A stretch of DNA of 64,000 nucleotides from Dyadobacter linearis (lineage in GTDB: Bacteria; Bacteroidota; Bacteroidia; Cytophagales; Spirosomataceae): the NCBI RefSeq assembly GCF_907165045.1, contig NZ_CAJRAU010000001.1, positions 1,302,001 through 1,366,000 on the forward strand. The letters are read 5' to 3'. The translations under genes were made by a program, and so were the position numbers. Position 1 is the first letter of the stretch, and each line of letters begins with the position of its first letter. Positions 63,485-64,000 of this stretch are shown piece after piece. The notes beneath the pieces were generated by a model, which saw only the letters and a list, made by a program, of their open reading frames with translations, had not been told where the DNA came from and did not search any database.

Positions 63485-64000
63485 TTAAGCTTCCAATGCA
63501 GCTACCCCAGGAAGCACTTTACCTTCCATATATTCAAGCAAAGCGCCGCCGCCCGTCGAAACGTAGCTCACGCGATCGCCGAAACCTGCATTGTTGATCG
63601 CAGAAGCAGAATCCCCGCCGCCAATCAGTGAGAATGCGTCGTTTTCTTCTGTTACCGCCACTACTGCTTCCGCAATTGCATTGGTACCCTGTGCGAAGTT
63701 CGGGAATTCAAAAACGCCCATTGGACCGTTCCAAAGTACTGTTTTTGAGTTCTTAATAATTTCCGCAAAAATCTTGATCGTTTCAGGACCAATATCCAGG
63801 CCTTCCCATTCATCAGGAATTTCGCCGGCTGGTACTACCTTACGCTCCGCATCATTCGCAAATTTGTCCGCGATTACCGAGTCAACAGGCAGGATCAGGT
63901 TCACACCTTTATCTTTTGCTTTTTGAACCAGTTCCAATGTCAGATCCTGCTTATCTGCTTCCAGAAGGGATTTTCCGATTTTTCCACCCTGCGCTTTTGA
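63485..64000 (-). CDS. pgk: Phosphoglycerate kinase, 3' part of gene
   Basis: The gene runs off the right edge; the visible part is the C-terminal half (about 171 codons). The frame continues to base 64000 ([16 protein letters not shown] precedes the TTG at 63937). The C-terminal domain with [25 protein letters not shown] and [14 protein letters not shown] is the nucleotide-binding pocket of phosphoglycerate kinase. It transfers phosphate from 1,3-bisphosphoglycerate to ADP. Confidence 0.95.
   Translation of the reverse strand, partial: SKAQGGKIGKSLLEADKQDLTLELVQKAKDKGVNLILPVDSVIADKFANDAERKVVPAGEIPDEWEGLDIGPETIKIFAEIIKNSKTVLWNGPMGVFEFPNFAQGTNAIAEAVVAVTEENDAFSLIGGGDSASAINNAGFGDRVSYVSTGGGALLEYMEGKVLPGVAALEA

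Noticed and set aside
1-64000. tRNA, rRNA, CRISPR arrays, integrases, transposases
   Set aside because: None was found on reading through either strand; no TTCGAATC-type tRNA arm in a plausible cloverleaf and no regularly spaced repeats.

Overview
This window reads as a piece of a Bacteroidota chromosome, most likely order Cytophagales and possibly Dyadobacter or a near relative (inference from gene content, with no database search). The signs are: two proteins with type A and one with type B secretion-system-9 (T9SS/gliding) C-terminal domains; two DUF5686 outer-membrane proteins and an outer-membrane beta-barrel receptor with a carboxypeptidase-regulatory-like N-terminus; GWxTD, DUF4920, DUF5618 and DUF7009 proteins; and Bacteroidota-type promoter boxes (TTG, about 19 bases, TAnnTTTG). 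I see no rRNA, tRNA, CRISPR array, integrase, transposase or prophage structural gene. It is ordinary, densely packed chromosome with several accessory spots.

Layout. 0-9.6 kb: end of a FAD-dependent oxidoreductase, a CoA-type NUDIX hydrolase, topoisomerase IV subunit A, a SanA/ElyC-like protein followed by a DUF5686 protein, then on the minus strand a nitroreductase plus an orphan ABC ATPase. 9.8-19 kb: YbjQ, metF with a remarkable upstream structured region, ElaA-type acetyltransferase, YebC, a Gre-like protein, pyrB, a dienoyl-CoA-reductase-like SDR, a GWxTD lipoprotein overlapping rlmB, a small unrecognised protein and mnmA. 19-23 kb: two tandem secreted L-domain/T9SS paralogues showing patchy near-identity, and a kinase-like protein. 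23.3-27.5 kb: a tightly overlapped operon mobA-fdhD-DUF7009-fdhF(YdeP type), that is, a molybdenum oxidoreductase with its maturation genes. 27.5-34.6 kb: glycerophosphodiesterase, metX under a SAM riboswitch, trehalase, PhzF, an EamA transporter and an OmpA-family protein. 34.7-35.2 kb: a long AT-rich gap with RNA-like hairpins. 35.2-44.2 kb: pth, pyrR, a secreted unknown, argS, glutathione peroxidase, DUF5618, menA, a double-domain SGNH hydrolase and DUF4920. 44.2-50.7 kb: a five-gene minus-strand run with a large T9SS type B protein, an ABC ATPase, a class A beta-lactamase, a CorC/HlyC-like CBS protein and a small membrane protein. 51-64 kb: class II aldolase, HxlR regulator divergent from a nitroreductase-FrnE pair, a second DUF5686 protein, an M1 peptidase, DUF1328, guaA, an outer-membrane beta-barrel receptor and the 3' part of pgk.

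The functional themes are housekeeping (topoisomerase, argS, guaA, pyrB/pyrR, rlmB, mnmA, pth, pgk, fba), methionine/one-carbon metabolism with RNA-level control (metF, metX), molybdenum redox chemistry, and cell-surface proteins. The most interesting unexplained items are the three-hairpin, terminator-ended putative small RNA just upstream of metF, the gene-conversion-like tandem T9SS pair, the DUF7009 protein embedded in the molybdenum operon, and the structured 0.5 kb gap before pth.
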